64,000 bases of DNA from Pseudomonas cremoricolorata (GTDB taxonomy: Bacteria; Pseudomonadota; Gammaproteobacteria; Pseudomonadales; Pseudomonadaceae). A model generated the notes under the pieces. That model was not told the origin of the DNA, did no database searches, and worked only from the letters and a program-made list of their open reading frames with translations. The position numbers and the translations under genes are program-made. This document shows, piece after piece, positions 9,800 through 19,849 of the stretch; position 1 is the first letter of the stretch, and every line of letters begins with the position of its first letter. Where the stretch lies: the NCBI RefSeq assembly GCF_000759535.1, contig NZ_CP009455.1, forward strand, positions 4,588,001-4,652,000. Direction: 5' to 3'.

Positions 9800-12700
9800 A
9801 TGTCTCTGCATTCCAACGCTCTTAACTTCCTGGGTTTCATCAGCGGTAGCGTCGATCAACGTACGGGGCAGTTTTCCGTTGGCATTGAACTACCTCAGAT
9901 GACAGCCAATATGCTCTGCGGCCCAGAACTACCCTTACAGCTGATGTTCAATCCCATGGATGAGAGCAACAGCGGTTTCGGTATTGGCTGGGCATTGCAA
10001 CTTAGCCACTTTTCGCTCTCCAGCGGCATGCTTTCCCTGCACACGGGTGAACGATTTCGGGTAGCGGACAATGGTCCGGGACAGGCGGCCGCGATTGCCG
10101 AACGCAAACTGGAAAGCTTCCAGTTCAGCAACATCGGCGAGGGTGACAGACCACGCTGGCGGATTGCGCATAAAGCCGGCTTGATCGAGATTCTCGAACC
10201 CCAGGGCCCACAGCGCGAAGTGGCCATGCCAGTGAGGGTAATGGCGCCCTCGGGTCACGGCATCAACTTAGAGTACACCACGGTCGATAGTCAGCCACGC
10301 CTGTCCACGATCATCGACGACACCCACCGCACCCTGCTGAACATCGACTACAGCAGTAATGCCCGAGTCATGCTGGACCTCGATCCTGGCACATCCGTGG
10401 CCAAGCGGTTCATCTTCGAGCTGGACAATCAGGAATTGCGCAGGCTCGAGCTCCCAAGCGACGAAAAGCCCAGTTGGCATTTCAGCTACGCCCGGTTCGG
10501 CAATCTGCGCTATGTCACACGCCTGGCCAATCCGATTGGCGGGATCGAGACGCTGACTTACAACGAACACGGCCATCGCTTTCCCGGCGTCGCCAGGACT
10601 CTGCCCTACGTCATCGAGCATTTACGTCAGCCCGACCCGCTGGACCCTGCCACCCACATGAAATCGACCTATGCCTACAGCCAGAACAACTTTCTGGGTT
10701 ACGGCACAGGTGTCCAATGGACAGACGATGGGCGCGACAATCTCTACAAGTTCACCGGCAGCAGCTACAACTACGACTCGACAGTCAGCCATTACCTGCA
10801 AGACCAGGTGCTGCGCACGGTCAAGTGCACCTATAACCGCTTCCATCTGTTGACCGAGAGCCTCACCACCCAACAAGGCTGCATCGAAACCGTCACCACC
10901 GAGTATCACGAAGTGCCGAATACGGCCTTCGATGACCAGCCGAGCTACTTCCAGTTACCTAAACGAATAACCAAGAGCAAAACCCTGTCCGGCGACTCGA
11001 GCAAGCGTCGCGATGAAACCTTGCAGATGACCTACGACACGGCGGGCAACCTGCTGGTGGAAACTCAGGCCAGCGGCATACGCCTGGTACGCGAGTATTA
11101 CCCCAAGGAAGGAGGCGATGGCTGCCCGGCAGACCCCGAAGGTTTTCTGCGCAACCTCAAGAGCCTCACCGAGTACCCGGCGGCTCACTTGCCTGGCGCC
11201 CCGATCAAACGCACGCGGTACCGCTATGCGCTGCAAACCGCGCTGGCGCAGAGCACTGCCAGGGCGCTGCCCGGTGGCTGGCTGGCGATCAAGCAGGAAG
11301 ACACCTGCGAGGTGACTGCAGGCAACGCTGTCTCGGACGGGCGCCAGCCAGGCGAATCGGAGGCCGAGGCAGAAACGCTCATGCGCAGGTCGGTGCATGC
11401 CTACCTCGACAAACCTGACACCCCGCGCCTTCACGGCCGCCCTGACTGCCAGCAGGTCAGCATCCACGGCCAGACGTCTACCACGCGCTTTCGCTACGAC
11501 TTGACCGATGACCCCGAGGGCGCACCGACATGGCTGCGAACCCGGCAGACATTCAGCGGTGCAGGCGGTACCGCCGAGGCCACGATGGTCGAAATCCACT
11601 CGATCCACAGCGGTCAGGTGGTGCAAACCGAAGACCTCAATGGGGTGGTCACCCGTAGTCGTTATGACGCACTCAATCGCTTGCTCGAGCAGACCAGCTC
11701 GCCCGACGATGCACACTACAGGGCCAGCCGTGTCTATGCCTACCCGACGCTCACGGAAAACGGCCGTACCTATGCCTGCGAGCAGGTCACTGACGTCAAG
11801 AACGTCATCAGTCGCGTCATATACGATGGCCTCAACCGCGTGATCCGAGAGGAGCGACAGGATTGCTCAGGGTGCTCGAGGACGACCGCCGAATACCAGT
11901 ACGACAGCATTGGACGCCTGGTCAGCGAAACTGCCTACGACTATCGCGCAGAGTCTGACGCAACCAGTCCAGCGCCCCAGGCTGATGTGACCCTGGTCAC
12001 TCGCTATGCCTACGATGGCTGGGGCAACCGCTGCGAGGTGATCGGGCCGGATTTGGTCAAGTCGGTGACCGAAACGTCTCCCTTCGGCGACGGCGGTGAT
12101 CTGATCACGCAGTGGACCGTCAGTCCAGCAACTGCAGGCCAGCAGCAGGCCGCTACAACAGCCCCTGACATTCGCCAGAACGTGCAGGTGACTCAGCTCA
12201 ACGCCCTGAACAAGCCTGCCTATCAGTACCGCTTGATGGAGCAGGCCGGCAATGACTCGCATCAGGTCGGTCGCACGGATTTCGAGTACGACGGTCTGGG
12301 CCGTTGCATCAAAACCACCTTTACCTTCGCAACGATAGATAGCAAGGCCGTGGCGCGGGTCAACACCTACACCTATGACCTGTGGGGCCGGATGACGGCG
12401 ACGCTGCGCCCGGACGGCACCGAGGTGCTGCGCACATTCGCGCCGCACAGTCTCAATGAACTGACGACACGGCTAGCGGTGCGCAGCCGCGGCAGCGAGC
12501 GTTGCGAAACGCTGAGCGAGCGCGTTTTTGACGGACTCGATCGCCTGCTCAAGGTCAAAGTTGGTCCGCGGGTAGAGGAATATCGCTACAAAGGCGGAAC
12601 GTTGCTGGTCGATACCCGCACCTCCAGCAACAGCGCTCAGCCAGGCAAAGCCGCGCGCAAGCGTGTGCTGAAATATACCTACGAACCTCGACTCACTCCG

Positions 12701-14971
12701 CTACCGACCCAGGTCAAGGCAAGTTTCGTCGACGGCGAGGTGGTCAGTGCAGACCTAGAGTCCAATTTCGACTTCGCTGCGGACACCGGCGTCATCGTCA
12801 GCGCCGGCAACAGCAACGGTGCGCGTGCCTATGGCTATACCGATCAGGGGTATCTGGCCAGCGAAACCTGGGAGGTGGATGGCACCGAGCAGCACAGCAC
12901 CGAGTACCGTCACTCACTGCAAGGGCGCATGTACTACCGCAAGTACTCGGACAGCCCGATTGCCTGCGAATACGCCTACGACAGTATTGGACGGGTCACG
13001 GCCATCAGCCAGGGCGCGTTACGCAGTGTGTTGACCTACAACGATGACGGCCTGTTGCATACCACCTGCACTACCGACACCGACGGCGGCCGCGAGGCGC
13101 TGTGTACGCAGCTGTACGACGCGCTGGGACGTGAAGTGCAACGCACGCTCAGTGTCGACGGCCAGCACCGACAAGTGCTCGACTTCACCTGGCATGACAA
13201 CGACACCCTGCACACCCGAACGCTGCAGCGTGACGGCAAGCGGTTGCGCATGGAGACCTTCACCTACGATGAACTCGATCGCTTGGTGGAACACGACTGT
13301 CAGGGCGAGTTGCTGCCCTGCAACGCCAAAGGCCGTGCGATCAGCAACCAACTGTTCCGTTTCGACGACCAGAACAACATCACACGCTGCCAGACCCGCT
13401 TTGCCGACGGCAACTCCGACAGGGCCGACTTTACCTACGCCACCGATGGCAGTTTCCAACTGTTGAAGGTGACTCATCGCCTACTCGAGGATTACCCTGC
13501 CGAACAGACGTTCAACTACGACGACTACGGCAACCTGCTCACCGATGACCAGGGTCGGGCGCTGGAGTACGACAGCTTCGGACGCTTGCAACGTGTCACC
13601 GAAGCCGACGGCGCAGCGCTCGCCGAGTATCGGTACGACGGTCATGATCAACTGGTGGGTGCTGTGCATGCAGGGGGCCGTCAGGTTCACCGACGCTATC
13701 TGGGCCACCGCCTGGACTGCACCCGAGAGGGTGACGTGCTGACCCACTACTTGTACGGGGCTGGCAGACCACTTGGCATCCAGCGAGCGGGCAATGCCGC
13801 CGCCACGCAACTGCTGCTGACGGACCCGTCCGGCAGCGTGATCGGCGAATGCGACCGCCAAGGCGTTCGCGATGCCCAGTACAGCGCCTACGGCGAGCGC
13901 GCCGAGGACGATGGATTGCATGGCCTGCTGGCGTTCAACGGCGAAGCGCGCGAAGAGGCCATCGGCTGGTACCTGCTGGGCAGCGGCTACCGCGCCTACA
14001 ACCCCGCGCTGATGCGCTTCCATAGCCCCGATTCGATGAACCCTGAAGACGCGGGCATCAACCCTTATGCCTATGCCCTGGGCAACCCTGTCAACTGGCA
14101 TGACCCGACCGGCCACCGAGCGGAAGGCGTCTACGACCGCGACCCGCCGGAGCTGATCGATCAGCCCGAAAAGCCCAAGACACCCTGGAGTGCCTGGATA
14201 AGCGTGGGCATAGGCGTCGCGATGTTCGTGGCTGCGGCAGTGACGATGCCATGGGCGGCACCGGCTACCATCGGCTTGACGGCGGCCTATATCAAGGGTG
14301 TGGTAGGCGTGGTCGCCCTGGGCGCTTCGGCCGTCACTGGCGCGATAGCGGTCATGGTTGGACAGGACAACATCGAGCTTTCCAACACCATGAGCGGCAT
14401 TAGCTACGTCCTGTCGTTCGCCGGCGGTTTTTTGGCGTACTCGGGCGCGTCGGCGAGCAAGGCGGCTGTCAAGGCGGCTGTCAAGGCGGCGCAGATAGCG
14501 AAATCCAACGTGCTTTCCAATGCCCAGATCGCCACCAATCTAAAGAACCTGATGGGAGCCACAACGAGCGTTCGCTTTCCACAGAGCCCGGCAGTCAGTC
14601 GAGCGGCATCGGTCGTCAGCAGCCCCCGCACTTCTATCGCCATGACTCCTCAAGTCTCTCCGGCATCGTCCAGGTCACCGTCAGTTTCCGCAGGATCCAG
14701 CCCACGCGGCTCTCAGGTCTTCCGGGAGGTTGAAGCCTCGATTCACAGTGCCTCTTCGAGCTTGAACGGTTCCATGTCGGATGTCTCGGCCGGGTCAGCG
14801 TCCGCCTTGGGAGGGAATTCATCTTCTGCGCCAGTCCCACCCCAAACAATCTCGCAACCGAGTGCATCCGGCACTCCGACGCCTCCGAGCCACGGGCTAA
14901 TAAACTTAACTCTGGTGGGCCCAGGAGGGAAAGCTTTCAAGGACCTCACAGGCGACTTCAGACGACTCTAG
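9800..14971 (+). CDS. RHS repeat-associated core domain protein
   Basis: This complete RHS protein has 1723 residues. It carries an N-terminal shell region homologous to the partial gene at 1-1760, then many YD-type repeats (for example YDGLNRVIREER, YDSIGRLVSETA, YDALGREVQRT, YDSFGRLQRVTEADG). The RHS-associated core ends near residue 1440 with YNPALMRFHSPDS, then NPYAYALGNPVNWHDPTG, the DPxG motif that marks core cleavage in the family. The remaining ~280 residues hold two hydrophobic stretches (~1465-1530), an Ala/Lys run with a tandem KAAV repeat, and a Ser/Pro/Ala-rich low-complexity region (~1600-1700). No known toxin fold is recognised in that tail and no immunity gene follows. A hairpin terminator lies 30 bases after the stop. 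The family call is firm; toxicity is inferred. Confidence 0.9.
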   Translation: MSLHSNALNFLGFISGSVDQRTGQFSVGIELPQMTANMLCGPELPLQLMFNPMDESNSGFGIGWALQLSHFSLSSGMLSLHTGERFRVADNGPGQAAAIAERKLESFQFSNIGEGDRPRWRIAHKAGLIEILEPQGPQREVAMPVRVMAPSGHGINLEYTTVDSQPRLSTIIDDTHRTLLNIDYSSNARVMLDLDPGTSVAKRFIFELDNQELRRLELPSDEKPSWHFSYARFGNLRYVTRLANPIGGIETLTYNEHGHRFPGVARTLPYVIEHLRQPDPLDPATHMKSTYAYSQNNFLGYGTGVQWTDDGRDNLYKFTGSSYNYDSTVSHYLQDQVLRTVKCTYNRFHLLTESLTTQQGCIETVTTEYHEVPNTAFDDQPSYFQLPKRITKSKTLSGDSSKRRDETLQMTYDTAGNLLVETQASGIRLVREYYPKEGGDGCPADPEGFLRNLKSLTEYPAAHLPGAPIKRTRYRYALQTALAQSTARALPGGWLAIKQEDTCEVTAGNAVSDGRQPGESEAEAETLMRRSVHAYLDKPDTPRLHGRPDCQQVSIHGQTSTTRFRYDLTDDPEGAPTWLRTRQTFSGAGGTAEATMVEIHSIHSGQVVQTEDLNGVVTRSRYDALNRLLEQTSSPDDAHYRASRVYAYPTLTENGRTYACEQVTDVKNVISRVIYDGLNRVIREERQDCSGCSRTTAEYQYDSIGRLVSETAYDYRAESDATSPAPQADVTLVTRYAYDGWGNRCEVIGPDLVKSVTETSPFGDGGDLITQWTVSPATAGQQQAATTAPDIRQNVQVTQLNALNKPAYQYRLMEQAGNDSHQVGRTDFEYDGLGRCIKTTFTFATIDSKAVARVNTYTYDLWGRMTATLRPDGTEVLRTFAPHSLNELTTRLAVRSRGSERCETLSERVFDGLDRLLKVKVGPRVEEYRYKGGTLLVDTRTSSNSAQPGKAARKRVLKYTYEPRLTPLPTQVKASFVDGEVVSADLESNFDFAADTGVIVSAGNSNGARAYGYTDQGYLASETWEVDGTEQHSTEYRHSLQGRMYYRKYSDSPIACEYAYDSIGRVTAISQGALRSVLTYNDDGLLHTTCTTDTDGGREALCTQLYDALGREVQRTLSVDGQHRQVLDFTWHDNDTLHTRTLQRDGKRLRMETFTYDELDRLVEHDCQGELLPCNAKGRAISNQLFRFDDQNNITRCQTRFADGNSDRADFTYATDGSFQLLKVTHRLLEDYPAEQTFNYDDYGNLLTDDQGRALEYDSFGRLQRVTEADGAALAEYRYDGHDQLVGAVHAGGRQVHRRYLGHRLDCTREGDVLTHYLYGAGRPLGIQRAGNAAATQLLLTDPSGSVIGECDRQGVRDAQYSAYGERAEDDGLHGLLAFNGEAREEAIGWYLLGSGYRAYNPALMRFHSPDSMNPEDAGINPYAYALGNPVNWHDPTGHRAEGVYDRDPPELIDQPEKPKTPWSAWISVGIGVAMFVAAAVTMPWAAPATIGLTAAYIKGVVGVVALGASAVTGAIAVMVGQDNIELSNTMSGISYVLSFAGGFLAYSGASASKAAVKAAVKAAQIAKSNVLSNAQIATNLKNLMGATTSVRFPQSPAVSRAASVVSSPRTSIAMTPQVSPASSRSPSVSAGSSPRGSQVFREVEASIHSASSSLNGSMSDVSAGSASALGGNSSSAPVPPQTISQPSASGTPTPPSHGLINLTLVGPGGKAFKDLTGDFRRL

Positions 14972-15001
14972 TCCACCCCTCCTAGACCTCGAATCATCAC
15001 C

Positions 15002-15028
15002 GCCCGCTGCCCAGCAGCGGGCTTTCTT
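15002..15028 (+). terminator. Rho-independent terminator after RHS gene
   Basis: An 8-bp GC-rich stem (GCCCGCTG / CAGCGGGC) encloses a 5-base loop and is followed by TTTCTT. It lies about 30 bases after the RHS stop and ends that unit before the fimbrial usher gene. Confidence 0.8.
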
Positions 15029-15234
15029 GCAATCTCCACCCTGTCGATTCCGACACCCCGCACTACAGACTCTTCCTACATTCTCCGTCCCCTCAGGCCC
15101 CTACCCTAGCGGCCTTGAATCCGACGTTTCCGCTGGCTCTCGCCGCCGCGTGCGTCAATGCCCATCAGGCTCCAGCCATGCGTTGCCGATCCTGCCCGCG
15201 CGGTCGATCGACAGTGCAGCTCAGGACACTGCCA

Positions 15235-17811
15235 ATGCTCCAGCTCGACCCTCTCAGGCCCCCGCCGTTGTGTGCGCGCTTCGCTCTCCTGCCGCCGTTG
15301 CTCAGCGGTTATTTGCTCTTGACCGTCTCCAGCCCGGCACTGGCCGAAACCGCGAAACCGCAGTTCGAAGCCGGTTTCATGCGTCAGCCACCTGGTCAGG
15401 CAGCGGATGCCGGTGTCCTGGCACTACAGGCGCTGGCGCCCCACACGCCATTGCAACCGGGGCGCTACCGGGTCGCGGTATGGGTCAACCACACGCCCAT
15501 CGAAGAGCAATCCATCGTGTTTCACCTGGCCCCCGGCGGTGATGCCCTGCAGGCCTGCCTGACCGGCGAACTGCTGCGTAGCCTCGATCTACGTGAGCAA
15601 GCCCTGGAAGCGCCACTGCCCAATGATGAAAGCTGCGTCGACCTGGCTGAGCGGGTTCCACAGGCGCACGTCGACTTCGACTCTGCGCAACTGCGTCTTT
15701 CGCTGTCGATACCGCAGATCGCCCTGAGCCAGGATCGCCGTGGCAGCGTGCCCGAGCACCGGTGGGACTCAGGCATCAATGCCGCGTTTGTCAACTACCA
15801 GGCCTCGACCCAGCACAGTCGCAGAAGCGATGGCCGCAGCGAACGCAGCCAGGACCTTTACCTCAATACCGGGCTGAACCTCGGGGGTTGGCGTTTGCGT
15901 AGCAATCAGACTTATCGCGAGAATCCGCTCGGCGAGCGCCAATGGACCCGCAACGACACCTACGCCCAGCGTGATCTGCCCGGACTGCGCGCCAACCTCA
16001 CCGTGGGTGAAACCTTCACCGGCAGCGAGATGTTTCGTGGCTTCGCTTTTTCCGGCGTGCGTCTGGCCTCGGATCAGGACATGCTTTCCGATGCCCAGCA
16101 GCAGTACGCTCCGGTGATCCGCGGCGTGGCTCAGACCCGCGCCAAGATCGAAGTGCTACGCAATGGTTATCCGATCTACTCAACCTACGTGGCACCCGGC
16201 CCCTATGCCCTGGATGACCTCAGTGTCGGCTCTGGGCATGGCGAACTCGAAGTCGTCATCACTGAAAGCGACGGCCAGGTCAGCCGCTTCACGCAACCCT
16301 ACTCCTCATTGGGCAGCCTGCTGCGCGACGGCGTGTGGCGCTACAGCGCGACCGCTGGCCGCTACAACGGTGCCGAGGAGCTCGACAGCCCGGCATTCTG
16401 GCAAGGGACGTTGGCCCGAGGTGGCGTCTGGAACAGCACGCTGTATGGCGGTGTGCTGTCGAGTGACTACTATCGCGCGGGTGTGGCGGGAGTCGCCCGT
16501 GACTTCGGTGAATTCGGCGCACTATCGATCGACGTGACCCGCGCTAGCAGTGATTTGGGTGGCGCGCTCGGACAGGTCCAGGGGCATAGCTACGCCGTGC
16601 GCTACAGCAAAAGTTTCCAGAGCGGTACCAACCTGCGTTTCGCCGGCTACCGCTACTCTACGCAAGGCTATCGGGATTTTCAGGAAGCCATTCAGCAACG
16701 CCATTTCGATACGCGCTATCCGGGCAACCGCCGCAGTCGGCTGGAAGTGTCGGCATACCAGACGTTCGCCCAGAGCAGTTCGCTGAGCCTGACCCTGTCC
16801 CAGGAAGACTACTGGACCAGCGGCTACCAGCGCCGTCAGTACCAGTTGCAATACAGCACCCGAATCGGCGAGGTGGGCGTCAACCTGTTCGCCTCTCAGT
16901 CCCTCAGCAGCCGCTACACCGACAACCGCCTGCTTGGCTTGAGTCTGAGCTTTCCGCTGGAGTTCGGCCGCCCACACCGGGCCGCCTTCGATGTACAGCG
17001 TACCAACGGCCAGTACAGCGAACGTGCCAGCTTGCAAGGTGCGGCTCTGGACAATCGCCTGAGCTATCAGACCTCACTGGCCAACGACGCCAGCCAACGC
17101 AAATCCGCCGCGGTATCGCTGGCCTTCCAGAGTGGCCAAGCCAACTATGGCGTCGGCTATAGCGCAGGCAGCGGCTACCGGAACCTGTCGCTCAATACCA
17201 GCGGTGCAATGGTGCTGCATGCCCAAGGCGTCACGTTCGGCAATTATCTGGGGGAAACCATGGCGCTGCTGCACGTTCCCGATGTCGAGGGCATCGGGTT
17301 ACAGAATGCGACTTCGTCGCGTAGCGACGCTGAAGGTTTCCTGCTGATTCCACACCTGCGTCCTTATCGGATCAATCCAGTGGCACTCGACACCGACGAC
17401 CTGTCGCCCGAGATCGTCATCGACAATACCAGTCAGCAGTTGGTGCCACGCCGAGGCGCCGTGGTGATGAGCCGCTTCGATACACGGCATGTGTTGCGCA
17501 TGGTCCTGACCCTGCTTCAACCCGATGGCCGGCCATTGCCCTTCGGCGCGCAAGTCAGCGATGAACACGAGCAAATTCTGGGCGTGGTCGGCCAGGCTGG
17601 GCAAACCCTGCTGGCCAGCAGCCAGCCAGGTCTTCAGCGGCTGCAAGTGCGATGGGGGGTGGCTGGCTCGCAGACCTGCCACGTCACCCTCGACCCCAGC
17701 TTGATGCCTGAAGACAGCGGGTATCGCATTCAGACATTCGAATGCTCGCCAGAGCGCGCGCACGATGACCTGTCAACTTCTACCACTGATTCTGAAGGCC
17801 CCCGCCCATGA
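15235..17811 (+). CDS. Fimbrial outer-membrane usher (FimD/PapC family)
   Basis: This 858-residue usher forms the outer-membrane pore of a chaperone-usher pilus. The chosen ATG at 15235 has AGGA eight bases upstream and opens a signal peptide (ARFALLPPLLSGYLLLTVSSPALA). An earlier start at 15115 would add 40 Arg/Cys-rich residues ahead of it. After an N-terminal domain come the 24-strand barrel and plug with usher hallmarks: QQYAPVIRGVAQTRAKIEV, NGYPIYSTYVAPGPYALDDL and the PYSSLGSLLRDG region. The C-terminus (~750-858) is the beta-sandwich end, followed by an unusual hydrophilic tail. It overlaps the next gene by 4 bases (ATGA). No chaperone or major pilin gene is nearby, so the operon seems incomplete or relies on genes elsewhere. 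Confidence 0.9.
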   Translation: MLQLDPLRPPPLCARFALLPPLLSGYLLLTVSSPALAETAKPQFEAGFMRQPPGQAADAGVLALQALAPHTPLQPGRYRVAVWVNHTPIEEQSIVFHLAPGGDALQACLTGELLRSLDLREQALEAPLPNDESCVDLAERVPQAHVDFDSAQLRLSLSIPQIALSQDRRGSVPEHRWDSGINAAFVNYQASTQHSRRSDGRSERSQDLYLNTGLNLGGWRLRSNQTYRENPLGERQWTRNDTYAQRDLPGLRANLTVGETFTGSEMFRGFAFSGVRLASDQDMLSDAQQQYAPVIRGVAQTRAKIEVLRNGYPIYSTYVAPGPYALDDLSVGSGHGELEVVITESDGQVSRFTQPYSSLGSLLRDGVWRYSATAGRYNGAEELDSPAFWQGTLARGGVWNSTLYGGVLSSDYYRAGVAGVARDFGEFGALSIDVTRASSDLGGALGQVQGHSYAVRYSKSFQSGTNLRFAGYRYSTQGYRDFQEAIQQRHFDTRYPGNRRSRLEVSAYQTFAQSSSLSLTLSQEDYWTSGYQRRQYQLQYSTRIGEVGVNLFASQSLSSRYTDNRLLGLSLSFPLEFGRPHRAAFDVQRTNGQYSERASLQGAALDNRLSYQTSLANDASQRKSAAVSLAFQSGQANYGVGYSAGSGYRNLSLNTSGAMVLHAQGVTFGNYLGETMALLHVPDVEGIGLQNATSSRSDAEGFLLIPHLRPYRINPVALDTDDLSPEIVIDNTSQQLVPRRGAVVMSRFDTRHVLRMVLTLLQPDGRPLPFGAQVSDEHEQILGVVGQAGQTLLASSQPGLQRLQVRWGVAGSQTCHVTLDPSLMPEDSGYRIQTFECSPERAHDDLSTSTTDSEGPRP

Positions 17812-18893
17812 CCCGCTTGTGTCGCCGCCGTGTACGACCCACTGCTAACCTGATTTCTCTGCTGATGCTGCTCTTGGCCTCGACTGTGGTACAGGCCGAA
17901 TGCAGGTGGTGGCCCGGCAAACCCACCTACATGACCTTCCAGCGCGACATGGGCTCGTTCTGGGTAGCGCGTAACGCCCCGGTAGGTACGGTTTTCGGCA
18001 AAGCCTCGCTGTACTCCGCGAACGTGGAAGGCTCGGAACTGACCTGCTTTTACAGCGCCACCGATCCAGTCACCGCACGACTGCCTAACAGCGCCCCGAT
18101 ATTCGCCGGCTACATCCCTCCGATCGATGGCAAGCCGGTCGATGGCCGGATACTGCAGACCAATGTACCAGGGGTAGGTGTGTACATAAACCTGGGCTAC
18201 CCCTATGAAGGCACTGCGACCAACAACTTCACACCGGACGACGGCACGGCCATTCCTTATACGGGCGTGATGACGCAAAATACCGCCATCGGTATGCCGT
18301 TGGAGCATATGTTCGGCGAGTTATCGTTCGTCAAGATCGGCGAGATCGCTGCCGGCCCGCAGCGCGTCCAGGGGGAAATGTTCCACGGTATCTACCACAC
18401 CGTGGGCAAGGCCATGGATTACTCGATCTCGGCGACGATCAATCGCGCCCAGTGCTCCGTGCTGGGTAATCCCGTGAGCGCCGACCCGGTACAACTTGGC
18501 GATCACAAGACCGACGAGTTTACCCATGTCGGTGCAACGACAGCCGACGTGCCCTTCCATATCACCCTGAGCGATTGCGCAGACGACAGCACCCCGGGTG
18601 CCACTCGAGCGAACGTACATGTCTATCTCGAAGGGGGCGTGAACGGCTCGACCCCTATCGACGCCAGTCAAGGCCTGTTCAGCCTCAGCAGCAGTTCTAC
18701 TGCCAGCGGTCTGGGCATTCAGATATTGCGCAGTGATGGCACGCCGATTCCGTTGCTTTCCCATGAACGGGTGACGTCCATTGAATTAGGCACGACGCGC
18801 CTGGATTTTCGTGCCCGCTACTATCAAACCGATGCAAAAGTCACCCCTGGCGTGGCTGAAGGCGCTTTGAAGTTCACTGTCACTTACCGCTGA
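17808..18893 (+). CDS. Fimbrial tip adhesin-like protein
   Basis: This 361-residue secreted protein has an N-terminal Arg-rich segment, then a hydrophobic signal (LISLLMLLLASTVVQAE). Residues ~30-210 form a variable, putative receptor-binding region. Residues ~215-361 look like a FimA/FimH-type pilin domain: CSVLGNPVSADPVQLGDH, a second Cys about 45 residues on (LSDC), and an end in FTVTYR with a penultimate aromatic residue typical of chaperone-binding C-termini. Two-domain architecture plus position after the usher supports a tip adhesin. It is translationally coupled to the usher. The ligand is unknown. The missing chaperone gene makes it uncertain whether this pilus is assembled on its own. 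Confidence 0.75.
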   Translation: MTRLCRRRVRPTANLISLLMLLLASTVVQAECRWWPGKPTYMTFQRDMGSFWVARNAPVGTVFGKASLYSANVEGSELTCFYSATDPVTARLPNSAPIFAGYIPPIDGKPVDGRILQTNVPGVGVYINLGYPYEGTATNNFTPDDGTAIPYTGVMTQNTAIGMPLEHMFGELSFVKIGEIAAGPQRVQGEMFHGIYHTVGKAMDYSISATINRAQCSVLGNPVSADPVQLGDHKTDEFTHVGATTADVPFHITLSDCADDSTPGATRANVHVYLEGGVNGSTPIDASQGLFSLSSSSTASGLGIQILRSDGTPIPLLSHERVTSIELGTTRLDFRARYYQTDAKVTPGVAEGALKFTVTYR

Positions 18894-18968
18894 AGGCCAT
18901 GTCTGCCCGGCCTCCAAGTGCCGGGCGGCTCGCCCCAAGTGCTCGACAGTAGAAATGCCCACAACGCA

Positions 18969-18992
18969 AAAAGGGACCCGGAGGTCCCTTTT
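18969..18992. terminator. Bidirectional terminator between fimbrial genes and tRNA operon
   Basis: A perfect 10-bp stem (AAAAGGGACC / GGTCCCTTTT) has a 4-base loop. Read leftward it ends in five T residues and closes the tRNA operon. Read rightward it follows the adhesin stop by 75 bases with four T residues. Confidence 0.85.
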
Positions 18993-19005
18993 ACGTGCTG
19001 CTATC

Positions 19006-19081
<76 letters not shown>

Positions 19082-19167
19082 AATGTGAAGCTTTACCGCT
19101 GTTGGCGTGAAGCGCCTTGACGACCTTCACCACCACTGCACCGCATAGACGCCACAGTTTTTTAAAC

Positions 19168-19243
<76 letters not shown>

Positions 19244-19246
19244 AAA

Positions 19247-19322
19247 TGGCGTCCCCTAGGGGACTCGAACCCCTGTTACCGCCGTGAAAGGGCGGTGTCC
19301 TAGGCCACTAGACGAAGGGGAC
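19247..19322 (-). tRNA. tRNA-Glu(UUC), copy 2
   Basis: This is a 76-nt gene with encoded CCA, acceptor GTCCCCT/AGGGGAC, T-arm GGTTCGA and anticodon TTC within CTTTCAC. It is the second Glu gene of the array. Confidence 0.97.
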
Positions 19323-19427
19323 ACACGACACTGTTCAGTACAAGACTTTCAGTGCACCAGACCTGAACCTCGCGATTCAACCTGGATTTTCTTTTCCTGC
19401 CCCGCCGCGAAGCGTTGCCGGAGAAAC

Positions 19428-19503
<76 letters not shown>

Positions 19504-19505
19504 AA

Positions 19506-19581
19506 TGGCGTCCCCTAGGGGACTCGAACCCCTGTTACCGCCGTGAAAGGGCGGTGTCCTAGGCCACTAGACGAAGGGGAC
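19506..19581 (-). tRNA. tRNA-Glu(UUC), copy 1 (promoter-proximal)
   Basis: This is a 76-nt gene with encoded CCA and anticodon TTC, identical to copy 2. It is first in the leftward operon, about 70 bases after the predicted transcription start. Confidence 0.97.
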
Positions 19582-19656
19582 ACGCTGCAAGCATTTTCAT
19601 GCTGCTTTCACTACCTGAAGCGTTTCGCTGTGTGCTTTACGCTGCAAGTGGCGCGC

Positions 19657-19685
19657 ATTCTAGGGACGCCTATGTAAGTCGTCAA
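19657..19685 (-). promoter_or_regulatory. sigma70 promoter of the tRNA Glu/Gly operon
   Basis: On the leftward strand a TTGACG -35 box (19685-19680) and a TAGAAT -10 box (19662-19657) are spaced by 17 bases. The -10 is followed by a GC-rich discriminator (GCGCGCC), the usual mark of stringently controlled stable-RNA promoters. It sits 76 bases before the first tRNA. Confidence 0.85.
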
Positions 19686-19849
19686 CACCTTTGTAGAAAT
19701 TTATTTAAATCAATGACTTCCCGCTCGCCGTCAGGCCGAGCGGCCGGCAGTCGAAACACTGGCGTTGCTTTTCTGACGACGGCTCGGCAAGCTCATGCCA
19801 TTGCGCCATACCTGGCCCATGGCTCTTCTCCTATATAGAGGCATTCGCG

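Noticed and set aside
14460..14492. Tandem 12-base repeat in the RHS tail
   Set aside because: Encodes a short Lys-Ala-Ala-Val repeat inside the protein; no sign of a separate element.
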